A stretch of 64,000 nt of DNA, taken from the NCBI RefSeq assembly GCF_018913965.1, contig NZ_JAHMHG010000003.1:1-64000 (forward strand), read 5' to 3'. Position numbers and translations under genes: made by a program. Positions within the stretch are counted from its first letter, which is position 1; each line of letters begins with the position of its first letter. Positions 9,890 to 20,717 of the stretch are shown one piece after another. This stretch comes from Mycoplasma sp. CSL7491-lung (GTDB lineage: Bacteria; Bacillota_I; Bacilli_A; Mycoplasmatales; Metamycoplasmataceae). The notes under the pieces were generated by a model. It was given only the letters and a program-made list of their open reading frames with translations. It did not search any database and was not told the origin of the DNA.

Positions 9890-9890
<1 letters not shown>
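9201..9890 (-). CDS. rsmE: 16S rRNA (uracil(1498)-N(3))-methyltransferase
   Basis: SPOUT-type methyltransferase modifying U1498 of 16S rRNA, 229 residues. N-terminal PUA-like domain begins MNRFFV; the SPOUT knot is shown by KSTELGVKKIIPLITEHT, the QSFRNQIPTL block and the SAM-binding VGPEGGFSNLELDKL...SLGKRILRAETAA near the C-terminus, all family hallmarks. Its start ATG overlaps the stop of the ABC-F gene by one base, so the two are coupled. Confidence 0.95.
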
Positions 9891-11512
<1,622 letters not shown>

Positions 11513-11639
11513 GTTTTCTCCTTATTTGTTCTTGATCTAATAATATAAATTATATAGCAATTTTATTTTTGTTCTTTTACAAACTAAAAAATATTTTAAA
11601 AAAAAATAAAAAAAATTTTTTGTTTTTAAATTTATAGTG

Positions 11640-11645
11640 TATACT
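11640..11645 (+). promoter_or_regulatory. -10 box of the 5S rRNA gene
   Basis: TATACT six bases before the deduced 5S start, in a very AT-rich region; no clear -35. Confidence 0.6.
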
Positions 11646-11651
11646 ATTATC

Positions 11652-11752
11652 AGTAGCAATAGCAAGAGGGTCCACCTGATACCATTCCGAACTCAGTAGT
11701 TAAGCCTCTTTACGCCGACGATAGCCACTTGGTGAAAATAGGGAGCTGCTTT
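11652..11752 (+). rRNA. rrf: 5S ribosomal RNA
   Basis: Contains the conserved 5S core CACCTGATACCATTCCGAACTCAGTAGTTAAG...CGCCGA and ends GGGAGCTGCT; AGTAGC at the 5' end pairs with GCTGCT at the 3' end. About 101 bases, short but typical for mycoplasmas. It stands alone: the 16S gene in this window is 11.6 kb away on the other strand. Confidence 0.93.
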
Positions 11753-11844
11753 TTTTATATCTTTTTTTAAATAAAAAAATATAAAAAAACCTTTTTTCGT
11801 CATTTTTTAATATAAAAATAAACTTTTTAACTTTATTTATTAAA

Positions 11845-11853
11845 TGATATAAT
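11845..11853 (+). promoter_or_regulatory. Promoter of trxA
   Basis: TGA-TATAAT extended -10, 29 bp upstream of the trxA ATG. Confidence 0.6.
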
Positions 11854-11882
11854 TATTAATATTTAAAAATTAAGGAGGCGAT

Positions 11883-12194
11883 ATGCTAAAAGAAGCGAAT
11901 AAAGAAATAATTTCTGAAGCATTAAAAAGCGAAAAAACAAAATTAGTTGTTTTTTACGCCGATTGATGCGGTCCATGTAGAATGTATAAAGGTTCTTTAG
12001 AACAATTAGATTCTAATGATAATGTTGAAGTTTTAAGAGTTAATATTGATCACAATAGAGAATTTGCACTCGAAAACGGAGTACAAGGAATCCCGTATAC
12101 TAAAGTATTTAAAGGCGACAAAGAAGTGAAGGATTTCTCTGGTTATGTACCTTACGAAATTTTAAAAGAACAAGTAGCACCTTACATTAAATAA
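11883..12194 (+). CDS. trxA: Thioredoxin
   Basis: Cytosolic dithiol reductant, 103 residues (normal size). The active site WCGPC is at residues 28-32; its Trp is encoded by TGA. The segment KLVVFYADWCGPCRMYKG matches the family, as does the cis-proline segment QGIPYTKVFKGDKEV. The ATG follows an AAGGAGGCGAT ribosome binding site. It is monocistronic, with its own promoter and terminator. Confidence 0.97.
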
Positions 12195-12201
12195 CACATT
12201 A

Positions 12202-12228
12202 AATTAACATTGAAAATGTTAATTTTTT
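12202..12228 (+). terminator. Terminator of trxA
   Basis: AATTAACATT / AATGTTAATT perfect 10-bp stem with a three-base loop, then TTTT. Confidence 0.8.
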
Positions 12229-12343
12229 AATGTTTTTTGCTTAGTAATCATTTTTAATTTATTTAAAAAATATTAATTCAAAAAAATTAAAAGTAATATA
12301 ATTTTTACTATTGATCAATATAAAATAAATATTTAAGGATAAA

Positions 12344-12925
12344 ATGGATAAAGAAGAAGCAAAGAATAAAAAAACAGAAGAATTCAACGAGTATATAAGA
12401 GGGTTTGTAAATTTTTTAAAAGGTAAGTCCCTTAGATATCATCTTGATAATTTGTTCATTGAAATTGCTAGTTTTTTTAATGAAAATGCATGAGATATTA
12501 AAGCTAAAAAAGAATTATGTGATATAAAACTTTTGAATCAAAAAGATAATATCCCCATAGTCGGATGAAATGTTTTTACTGATAAAAAAGGTTATATTGT
12601 AGCTTTTAAAAACGAAAATTTGGGAACATTAAAAATTAGCTTAAATTGAATAAAAAAATTAGACGATCTTACTATAGCACAAAAAAATGAATTAATCCAT
12701 TTCTTTAACGATGCTAAACAAAAATATGATGTAAACTGAGGTTATAGATATGATGCAGATGAAGAAGAACTGATCTTAGATAATCTTATGGTTGTATCTA
12801 ACGTAGATGAAGCAATAAATAAAGCAAAAGATTTTGGCGGATATCAAATCTATGATTTAGAAAATGAAAAAGTTATTTCAGTTTCTGATTACGAAAAAGA
12901 GAATAATAAAAAGCAGAAAACTTAA
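12344..12925 (+). CDS. Hypothetical cytosolic protein
   Basis: 193 residues with Trp encoded by TGA at several places (e.g. NENAWDIKAK, VGWNVFTDKKG). It starts at an ATG after AAGGATAAA. No signal peptide, no membrane segment and no motif I recognise. The N-terminus is highly charged (MDKEEAKNKKTEEF), and the C-terminal part ends in acidic and basic clusters. It is followed at once by a strong bidirectional terminator. Function unknown. Confidence 0.8.
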
Positions 12926-12939
12926 ATTTTCTGCTTTTT
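12908..12939. terminator. Bidirectional terminator
   Basis: AAAAAGCAGAAAA / TTTTCTGCTTTTT 13-bp perfect stem between the hypothetical gene on the plus strand and the tRNA cluster on the minus strand; T-runs on both sides. Confidence 0.85.
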
Positions 12940-13006
12940 ACTTATTTAAACCATGTCATACATACTAAAATAAGTATATTTATCCATCAAAAAGTGCATA
13001 AAAAAA

Positions 13007-13082
<76 letters not shown>

Positions 13083-13198
13083 ACATCTAAATAAGGTCAT
13101 TCAATACCTTAGTTTTTCTTTCTTGTTTGTCTTGTTTGTTATAAAGGTTAATAAAAATGTTTAAAAAATAATACTTTTTTTAAGTATTAATGTTCTAA

Positions 13199-13283
13199 TG
13201 GTGCGCGAAGAGGGACTTGAACCCTCATGCCGTAAGGCACTAGAGCCTAAATCTAGCGTGTCTGCCAATTTCACCATCCGCGC
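13199..13283 (-). tRNA. tRNA-Leu (anticodon TAG)
   Basis: 85 bases with a long variable arm; anticodon stem CTAGA/TCTAG, loop TTTAGGC gives TAG. Encoded CCA. A 116-bp spacer separates it from the neighbouring tRNA-Thr(GGT), wider than the other gaps in the cluster. Confidence 0.95.
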
Positions 13284-13328
13284 ATTGTGACTTAAAATAC
13301 ACAAATAATAAATAAAAAAAGCACACTA

Positions 13329-13404
<76 letters not shown>

Positions 13405-13411
13405 GCAATAA

Positions 13412-13487
13412 TGGTGGAAGATAAGGGACTCGAACCCATGACATTCGCCTTGTAAGGGCGACGCTCTCCCAGCTGAGCTAATCTTCC
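13412..13487 (-). tRNA. tRNA-Val (anticodon TAC)
   Basis: 76 bases; anticodon stem TCGCC/GGCGA, loop CTTACAA gives TAC. Acceptor GGAAGAT/ATCTTCC, encoded CCA. Confidence 0.95.
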
Positions 13488-13491
13488 AAAA

Positions 13492-13567
13492 TGGCAGTCT
13501 GTACGGGGATCGAACCCGTGTATGCATGGATGAAAACCATGTGTGTTAACCGCTTCACCAACAGACC
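13492..13567 (-). tRNA. tRNA-Glu (anticodon TTC)
   Basis: 76 bases; anticodon stem CATGG/CCATG with loop TTTTCAT gives TTC. Encoded CCA. Confidence 0.95.
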
Positions 13568-13575
13568 TTATAAAA

Positions 13576-13650
13576 TGGCGCCGATTGCGGGGATCGAACC
13601 TGCGACCAACTGGTTAACAGCCAGCTGCTCTACCGCTGAGCTAAATCGGC
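13576..13650 (-). tRNA. tRNA-Asn (anticodon GTT)
   Basis: 75 bases; anticodon stem GCTGG/CCAGT with loop CTGTTAA gives GTT. Acceptor GCCGATT/AATCGGC, encoded CCA. First gene of the six-tRNA operon. Confidence 0.95.
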
Positions 13651-13669
13651 ATTTGTATTTGCGTAATAT

Positions 13670-13678
13670 ATTATAGCA
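13670..13678 (-). promoter_or_regulatory. Promoter of the six-tRNA operon
   Basis: Minus-strand TGC-TATAAT, about 19 bp upstream of tRNA-Asn; TTGTTA lies 15 bp further up. The 15-base context is the same as in front of tRNA-Tyr. Confidence 0.7.
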
Positions 13679-13825
13679 TATAAATATTTTTAACAATAAA
13701 AATAATATATTTTTTTGATTTAGTTTCCTAATTTGTTTTTAGGTAAAATTATTATACATACTTTTTTAAAAAATAAAAAAAATTTTTTAAATTTTAAAAG
13801 TGTTTAATAGATAAAGATTGCTCTA

Positions 13826-14347
13826 ATGAAATTTAAATATAAAAAATATACTAAAAAATGTTTTAATTATATTATGGAATTATTAGAACTTAGAAAAGGT
13901 TTAACAAAACAAAATATAGAATTAATATACAAAACATTAAATCAACCTTTATTCAGTAAAAAGCAAATGGAACATTTCTTTTTACTGAATGTAATATTAT
14001 TTTCAGAATATCAAAATAATACAAATTCAAAAGAAGCTCGCTTTAATTTTAATAAATTAGCGATTGGAGCTTGATATTTATACCAAAATGTCGTCGCACC
14101 TTGAAACGAAGATGAATTTAGAATTTATAGCAAAGAACAGTTAATTGAACTAATTCAAACAATGATTGATGTTTATGCGACATTCATAAGTCAAAATGAT
14201 ATTAAAATATTTTTTAGCGAAAAATATTTGGAATTTTATAACGTTTATTTTTCTGATATTAAAACATTGAAAGATTACTTAAACAAAATAGAAATATCAA
14301 CAAAACAAGAATACAAATTGAATTACAACGGAAGTTTTGAAATTTAA
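13826..14347 (+). CDS. Hypothetical protein
   Basis: 173 residues reading through TGA at about 14072 and 14099. Basic N-terminus (MKFKYKKYTKKC) followed by alpha-helical segments rich in Leu and Asn. No signal peptide or membrane segment and no recognised motif. It converges with the gene at 14369-14899, sharing one terminator. Function unknown. Confidence 0.75.
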
Positions 14348-14379
14348 AAAAGTTTAACATTTTGTGTGTTAAACTTTTT
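14347..14379. terminator. Bidirectional terminator
   Basis: AAAAAGTTTAACA / TGTTAAACTTTTT stem with a short loop at the convergence of two hypothetical genes; the right arm overlaps the stop codon of the minus-strand gene. Confidence 0.8.
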
Positions 14380-14899
14380 CTTCACTAATAAATTGTGCGG
14401 TTAGATCTAAATGAACAGGGCAAGTTAAAAATTGTTGGTCAGGGGTAAATTGAACATAAGCCACGTTATTACTATATTGGCGAACATATTCTTCTCCTGA
14501 TAAAAATTTAATTTTCATTATCGGAACCGAAACTATAGATCTCTCTGTTTCGGTTAAATTAGTATTAATAATAGGAAAAACTTCTATGGTATGACCCATA
14601 ACAATATTTTTTTTAATTATTTCTATTTCTTCCGGGAAGAAGAAATTTATTACTTTTTCATAATTATTATTTAGAAGTTCTAATTGATTTTCTTCAGAAA
14701 AATTTTTAAATTCTTGAATGTTATTAAGAAAAATAGGTTTAAAGTGATTGATAAATTTTTCTCTATCAAATAATTCGATTTGTGATTTTTTGTATTCATC
14801 TAAAAAAATATTAAATAATATGAGTTCATCACTTTCTCCAAATAAATATGTGTAATTAATATTACATTTAGCACAATGTGCAGTAACTTTTGAAGCCAT
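14369..14899 (-). CDS. Hypothetical protein with Cys pairs
   Basis: 176 residues, ATG preceded by AAAGAGGTAAAA. It has HCAKC at residues 8-12 near the N-terminus and TCPVH near the C-terminus (about 160-164), which could form a zinc site joining the two ends. The middle is helical and charged. No recognised family. Convergent with the upstream plus-strand gene. Zinc binding is inference only. Confidence 0.75.
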   Translation of the reverse strand: MASKVTAHCAKCNINYTYLFGESDELILFNIFLDEYKKSQIELFDREKFINHFKPIFLNNIQEFKNFSEENQLELLNNNYEKVINFFFPEEIEIIKKNIVMGHTIEVFPIINTNLTETERSIVSVPIMKIKFLSGEEYVRQYSNNVAYVQFTPDQQFLTCPVHLDLTAQFISEEKV

Positions 14900-15000
14900 T
14901 TTTACCTCTTTTCTATAATATAAATTATTATATCATTTTAGGTAAAAAATCATATAAACAGCTAAATAAAAACACAAATATAACAATTGTGTTCATATTA

Positions 15001-16995
15001 TTAATTATTTTTGGTTTTAAAATTATTTTCTAATGCAAATAGAATGCTTTTATAAATGATATTATATATTTTTTCGTAATCTTTTTCATTAGAGTGGGTA
15101 TTATCGCTTAATACCCAATAATTTGAACTACTAGTATCAACTTCATATATAAACTCTTTTATAGGTTTATTAGTTTTTTCGTAAATATTATTTCCTCCTA
15201 AAATAGACACTCTCTCAAATGAATTAATTTCAAAACTATTATTTAATTTACTTCCTAATAAAATACCCGAAACATAAATTCTATTTTTCGAATTATTTGT
15301 AGTATATGTGGAATTAGTGTTATTTAACAATCATTTATTGAATTTAAATTTAAGAAGCTTCGAAACACCAACATTTTGTTTTTGATTTAAATTTTCAGAA
15401 TTTCCTTTTTGTATTGAACCTTCTATAATTCTATCTGTTAAAAAATCTAACCACTTTTCTCTTAAGGTTAAAAATTTATCTTTAAACTGCCAATCATTCA
15501 TTTCTGTTATATGAAGATTATTTTCTTTAAAATTTGTATTATATATATTTCATTTGTTTTAGAAACTTTAAAACTTAAATAATAGAATAATTCAGAAAAA
15601 ATAGAAATATTATTAAAACCACTTGTAAAAGAAAAAACTGCAGGATCTTTTTCTTTATAAACCAACAAAAACGAAGCATTAGCGTTTAGGGATTGTATTA
15701 TTCTAGACTTTGATTTATAACTCCATTTTAGAAAAATAGATTCATTTAAATTTATTTTTATTAATTCGTGTTTTTTGAAGAATTAAAAAGATAACTACTT
15801 ACAATATGATTATTTTTTACATAATTATCATCTTTAGAAAAATAAGTAAATTTAACAATATATTTATTTATATCTATGAAATTAAAGGATATTTCACTAA
15901 TTTGCTAATTATATCCAACTTGCAAATCGTTTTAACTAATTTGAATTGTTATACCTTGCAAATCTATAAATTTTTCTAATTCTTTTTTGGTTCAATAATT
16001 TCTTTTTTATTGTTTAAACCATTAACTTTATTTTTAACACTTTCTTTTCTTGAATTTGGTCATTTTCTAAATTATTAATTTCCTTATCAATTTCGTATAA
16101 TTTTTTTATATTATTTTCTATGTCTACCTTTTTATTTGAATTATCTTTAACATCAACATATAAATCAGAATCTAAAATTTTTTGTCTTAATTTTTCTTTT
16201 TTTAGTCTCTATTAACTTACTAATATCATCATTTTCTATTAAATAATTCTCTAATTCTTTTTCTAATTCATTCATTTTAAAAGAAACTTATTTTTTTCTT
16301 TAACAATTGATTCTAATTTTTTCTCGCACCTTAATTCGTTATTAAATTCAAAATGTTTTTCATCATCTAATATTTTAAAAATATCTTCAATAATTTTTGG
16401 TATATCGCTAATTTCGCTCGAAACTATTTTTTCAATAATTTCACTTTTAGTATTAGAATTTTTAATTATTTTAAATTCATCGGATACTTTTTTATATTTT
16501 ATTAATTCACTTTCTAAATCTTTTAATTTATCAAAATTATTTAATATTTTGTCTTGTTTTTAATAAATTTATCTTTTAACAAATCAACTAGTGAATCAAT
16601 TGTAACTTGATTTGTTTTTCTTTGTTCTCTGTTTTATTATTTTACTTTTTTATCTACCATATCAAAATCACTTATAATGATATTCTTTAATTCATTTTAA
16701 AATGATTCTTGCTATTTAACTCTTTAATTTCTTCAATCCTTTTATCAATTAATAAAATTGTATCTAAGGAATTTTTATAATTTAATAAATCTAACCCATT
16801 TTTTGCATTCAAAATCTCATTTTTTCTTGAAAAATTATCAATGTCATCTACTTCAATATTTACGTTTTTTAATATTGATTCTTTTTCTAAAATAGATAAA
16901 ATTAAAGAATTAAATATTTTATCCTCCATATTTTTAAGATCTAATATTTGATTTTTATTTTTGTAAATTAGTTTTAATTTATTGAATTCAACCAA
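15001..16995 (-). pseudogene. Decayed gene for a large coiled-coil protein
   Basis: Several protein-like fragments follow each other on the minus strand in different frames, separated by frameshifts and stops. Upstream: 16687-16995 (102 codons) with heptad-like IDKRIEEIKELNSK; about 16260-16620 reads as more coiled coil (…DSLVDLLKDKFI…, ELIKYKKVSDEFKIIKN); about 15520-15780 reads as a beta-rich segment (LKWSYKSKSRIIQSLNANAS, VYKEKDPAVFSF); finally 15001-15501 (166 codons from ATG at 15499-15501) gives the C-terminal part with SILFALENNFK. The order suggests one ancestral protein with a coiled-coil stalk and a C-terminal domain, perhaps a surface adhesin; the family is not recognised. Exact ends are uncertain. 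Confidence 0.65.
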
Positions 16996-17224
16996 AATAT
17001 TCTTGGTACATCATTTCATTTATTTATTATTTTTTTAACTTTTTTATAACTATTTTCATAAATCAAATTATTGTAATTTCAATTTAACATTATAGCTACG
17101 GAACTCGTAATAGACAGTGTTGTTGTATACTCGATACAATAAATAAAAAAATCCTCTTTTTGCTTTTAAACATTCTCTATCCTTAAAAAGCTAAAAGTCA
17201 AAAGAAAAATGTATACATAAATAA

Positions 17225-17251
17225 GTTTTGTAATAAATTTTATTACAAAAC
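17225..17251. repeat. Perfect 27-base inverted repeat
   Basis: Arms of 13 bases (GTTTTGTAATAAA / TTTATTACAAAAC) around one central base, in a region without genes. Could be a transcript hairpin or a protein-binding site. Confidence 0.7.
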
Positions 17252-17340
17252 ATAATAATGATATTTTAATATATTTAAAACAATTTAACTCTCTCTACAT
17301 CTCTCTTTTAAACCGCTTAATATATTTTTATAATTATCAA

Positions 17341-17372
17341 ACTACTAAAAAGTAGTGTTTTTTAGTTTTTCA
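17341..17372 (+). terminator. Possible plus-strand terminator
   Basis: ACTACT-AAAA-AGTAGT hairpin followed by GTTTTTTAGTTTTT. No plus-strand gene is recognised upstream, so what it would terminate is unknown. Confidence 0.4.
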
Positions 17373-17436
17373 TATTTAGTAAACATTTATTTACCTTTTT
17401 AAAAAATTAGAAATAAATTATAAAAAAGTTGAAGAA

Positions 17437-17468
17437 AAAACTTGCGTTTTCAAAATTAGCAAGTTTTA
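17437..17468 (-). terminator. Terminator of the HNH-like gene
   Basis: AAAACTTGC / GCAAGTTTT stem directly at the stop codon of the minus-strand gene; T-rich downstream on that strand. Confidence 0.75.
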
Positions 17469-17807
17469 TTTTAATTTTGAAGGTGTCACTTGAGTTCATT
17501 CATTACTATTATTAGATTTTCTAAAAATTATATAATGATAATATCCTTCCTGTTTTGAACCGTTCTTTACTTGATAAGTATAGTCTCCGTCTGATCATGT
17601 ATTATAGTCAGCTTTGTTTTCGTTTGATTTTCTATGACTAGGAATTACGTTTTCATAACTATTATCACGTTTTATGGATGAAGGCATAATATGTTCTTCA
17701 GTTCAATCGCCATCTTTTGTAATTTTTCTTCCGGCAAAATCAACTCCTTCATTTTTTGTACCAAAATAATTTCTTCATATTTTATTTCTTTGTTCTTGAG
17801 AAGTCAT
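17466..17807 (-). CDS. Small HNH-nuclease-like protein
   Basis: 113 residues with four TGA (Trp) codons, so it is invisible under the standard code. The ATG has a strong AAAGGAGGTAAC ribosome binding site. The middle reads DWTEEHIMPSS...ENVIPSHRKSNENKAD: an E-H-I-x-P segment (His39), an Asn at 53, and N-x-N-K-x-D at 62-67. This is the spacing of the His-Me-finger (HNH) nuclease motif. The Cys pairs found in many HNH proteins are absent. No partner (immunity, methylase, portal) is adjacent: downstream lies the decayed gene, upstream is rnhB on the other strand. Nuclease activity is inference from the motif. Confidence 0.65.
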
Positions 17808-17831
17808 GTTACCTCCTTTCTTTTTTTAAAT

Positions 17832-17850
17832 TATATATATATATATATAT
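17832..17850. repeat. (TA)9 dinucleotide tract in a divergent promoter region
   Basis: Nine uninterrupted TA units in the 86-bp gap between the HNH-like gene (minus) and rnhB (plus), about 25-43 bp upstream of the HNH-like start and 44-62 bp upstream of rnhB, where promoter elements would lie. Confidence 0.85.
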
Positions 17851-17893
17851 TCAAAGCAAAAAGATAAAAAATATAAGGTGGTAAAATATTGTT

Positions 17894-18493
17894 ATGTTAG
17901 ATTACGAAAAAAAATACGATAAAAATATTTTAATTGCTGGGTGTGACGAGGCTGGTAGAGGTTCATGGGCAGGACCATTAGTTGCCGCTTGTGTAATAAT
18001 GAAAAGAAATTATAAGAATTCAGAAATAAATGATTCTAAAAAATTGAGCGACAAAAAAAGAAATAGGTTGTATCAAGAAATAATCGAAAATTCAATAGAA
18101 TATCAAATAATAGTTAGATCAGTTGAAAATATAAACAATAGTAACCCAAAAAAAGAATCACAAATTGCAATGGAGTTAGCTATTAAAAATATGAGAACAA
18201 AGCCTGACGTAGTATTAACAGATTTTGAAAAAATAAACATTGATATTCCACAAGAAAACTTGGTTAAAGGAGATTCTGTTTCTTTTAATGTAGCAGCAGC
18301 ATCTATACTTGCAAAAGTTTCCAGGGATAACTATATGATAAAACTTGATAGTGAATATCCTCAATATGATTTAAAAAATAATAAAGGTTATGGAACTAAA
18401 TCACACTCAAAAGCTTTAATAATAAATGGAGTAGAACCAAAAATTCATAGAATTAAATATAAACCTATAGCTAAATTAATTAAAAATATTTAG
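17894..18493 (+). CDS. rnhB: Ribonuclease HII
   Basis: Removes ribonucleotides from DNA and RNA primers in RNA-DNA hybrids. 199 residues. Metal-binding motif GCDEAGRGSWAGPLVAACV (Asp18, Glu19), the KLSDKKR segment, VLTDFE around residue 113 (third acidic site; the usual 'D' cluster), and KGDSVSFNVAAASILAKVSRD, where K-G-D and A-A-A-S-I-L-A-K-V are diagnostic. ATG preceded by AAGGTGG. The following surface protease gene starts 12 bp after its stop. Confidence 0.96.
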   Translation: MLDYEKKYDKNILIAGCDEAGRGSWAGPLVAACVIMKRNYKNSEINDSKKLSDKKRNRLYQEIIENSIEYQIIVRSVENINNSNPKKESQIAMELAIKNMRTKPDVVLTDFEKINIDIPQENLVKGDSVSFNVAAASILAKVSRDNYMIKLDSEYPQYDLKNNKGYGTKSHSKALIINGVEPKIHRIKYKPIAKLIKNI

Positions 18494-18505
18494 AAAGAAA
18501 AAAAT

Positions 18506-20598
18506 ATGAAAATAAAAAATAAAATGTGAATAAAAACAATTTTTTTACCAATAGCATGTATTAGTTTAAACGCTTCTACTAATTTCGCTACGGAAGTGAA
18601 AAAAGATCAAGAGGAAGAAATAGTTAAACAACCAATCTTTGATTGAAGAAAAAATAAAAATAATTTCATTTTGTCCCCTGTTAGATACCAAATTTGAAAT
18701 ATTTGTTGAGCATATTCTGTAATAGGGGTAGCAGAAACTAATATTTTAAAAAATGGATTGTACGCTTCACCAAATACTTTAGATTTATCTGAAAATAATT
18801 TAGCATATATAACAAAAAATAGAGATAAATTTTCAGATCCTTTAAATAATACAAAATTTGACAACTATAGTACTAATTTTTGAAATAGTGGCGGTTCCAC
18901 AAAAGATGCAGCTTATACTTTAATGCAATGACGCGGACTCGCAAAAGAAACAAATGAATTTCAAAAAAATAATTTTAATTTGCCTTTTTTTCCTGAGGAG
19001 TTTATACAAATAAATAATAATGATAGTAATTCAATAAAAAAATATGTGGTTAAAAATGGTGCAGTAGGTTTTAGTTTTATTGCTGGTGATGCAACAAAAT
19101 ATTATAACGCTAACGAAACGTATAATAACGTCAAGAGATATTGACACGCCGCTACAATAATTGGTTGAGATGATACTATACCAAGAGAAAAATTCGGTCC
19201 AAAAACCAAACAAAACGGGGCTTGAATTGTTAAAAATAGTTGAGGCACAAACTATATATGTATTTATCTTATGATTCAAAAATTAACAATACATTTACAT
19301 TAAATTTTGCATCACCTGATAAATATAAAAATAACTATTATTTCGATGGATACTTAAAAAATATTTACAAGCCGGGTCAAAAAAGTGCAGCAGTTACATT
19401 TAAAGCAAAAAAAACATCTAACGAAAATATTGAACAATTAAAATCAATAAATGTTGGTTTTGAAGGAAAAAATGTCGATGTTAACGTAAAAGTATTTTTA
19501 AATAATGATGATTCTGAAATAAATCCGATTACTCTTAATTTAAATAAATCAAAACTAATAGCATCCAAAACAAAACATTTCGAGGATGGCGGACTTAGAA
19601 TTATAGAATTAGATAAACCTATAGAGCTTGACAAAGGACAATATTTTTCAATAGTAGCAACAGTTAAAAATAATGATAATACTGCAGAAATTTTATTTTC
19701 TGATGAAGAATTTTCGAGTTTAGATTTTACATATATTAAAAAACAAAACAAGTGAATAAATAGCCAAAATATTTTTAATGGAGTAGCAAGAATAAAGGCT
19801 TTTACATCAGAATTGTATGATAAAAATAGTAATAGAATAAATGACAAAGACTTAAAGTATGCAGATGTAACCTTAGACAATGATTTTTATAAATATGGTC
19901 TAAATGATCCGAAAAATAAAATAAATATAAATGTTAAAATGGGTTCTAAAATTCTAAAAGAAAATCATGATTATAAAGTTAACTATGAGTTTGTGCCAAA
20001 CGATAACGATCACTATTATAAAGACTATTCAAAAATTGGGTACGGAAAAATTAAAATAACTGGTTTAAATGAATTTTTAGGTAGTAGAACAAAAGTTTTC
20101 TACACGCCCCTAGTAGGACTATATCCTAAAATTCAAAATAAAGATTACCAAAATAACCCAAACGAATTTATTATAGAAGCAAACAACAAAATACAAAAAG
20201 CTTCTGAGATAAATTATGGGCAAGGGTGAGAAGTAGAAAGTGATTTTAAATTATCTAACGGAAATAATTTGGTTAATTTAGTCTATACTGCTAAAGACGC
20301 GAAATTTTATAGAAAAAATAACGCAATTGTCACAGTAAGAAAAAATATTAACACAGAAGAAAATAAATCGATTACAAATAATGAAGAAAATAAAAAAATA
20401 ATTAAAGATAAATCTATTAACAAAAGTAATGTAAAACAAAAAATAGATAATATAAAAAATAATAGTCACTATGATAAAAAAGATGATAAAACTAATACAA
20501 AAATGATTTTAATTATTTTTATCCCAATATTAATATTTGTACTTTTTGTTTTTTGCGCATTGAGAATATTTATAAAAAAATTCAAAATAAAAAAATAG
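18506..20598 (+). pseudogene. Papain-family (C1A) surface protease, frameshifted at a TA repeat
   Basis: Frame 1 from ATG 18506 encodes a signal-type N-terminus and a C1 peptidase: IWNICWAYSV with catalytic Cys67, YWHAATIIGWDD with His214 and GAWIVKNSWGTN with Asn244. Just after NSWG the frame runs into a stop (about 19295). Removing one TA from TATATA at 19252-19257 joins it to the second frame (…NYMYLSYDSK), which continues through a beta-rich, lectin-like region and a charged Lys/Asn linker to a C-terminal membrane helix (about residues 665-690) and ends KFKIKK. Restored length about 696 residues. Type I membrane orientation with the catalytic domain outside is likely. It may be off by slippage, truly dead or a sequence error. 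Trp by TGA throughout. Confidence 0.8.
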
Positions 20599-20717
20599 AT
20601 ATTTTTGAAAAAGATTACATAAGTAAAAATAAATTAAATATCTTTTTTATATATTTTAAGTATAAAATAAACTAAATAAAATTACAAAAAATAAGGTTTT
20701 TTAATAAAATATATATT

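Larger units (their letters stand above)
16996..17436. other. Non-coding stretch with hairpins
   Basis: No gene seen. It may hold the 5' remains of the decayed gene. It contains hairpins: TTGTAT-ACTCG-ATACAA near 17125-17141, a 27-base inverted repeat at 17225-17251 and ACTACT-AAAA-AGTAGT at 17341-17356 followed by a T-run on the plus strand. Confidence 0.5.

Noticed and set aside
13491-13676. An open frame of 61 codons on the plus strand
   Set aside because: It is the antisense of tRNA-Glu and tRNA-Asn; both cloverleaves are complete.
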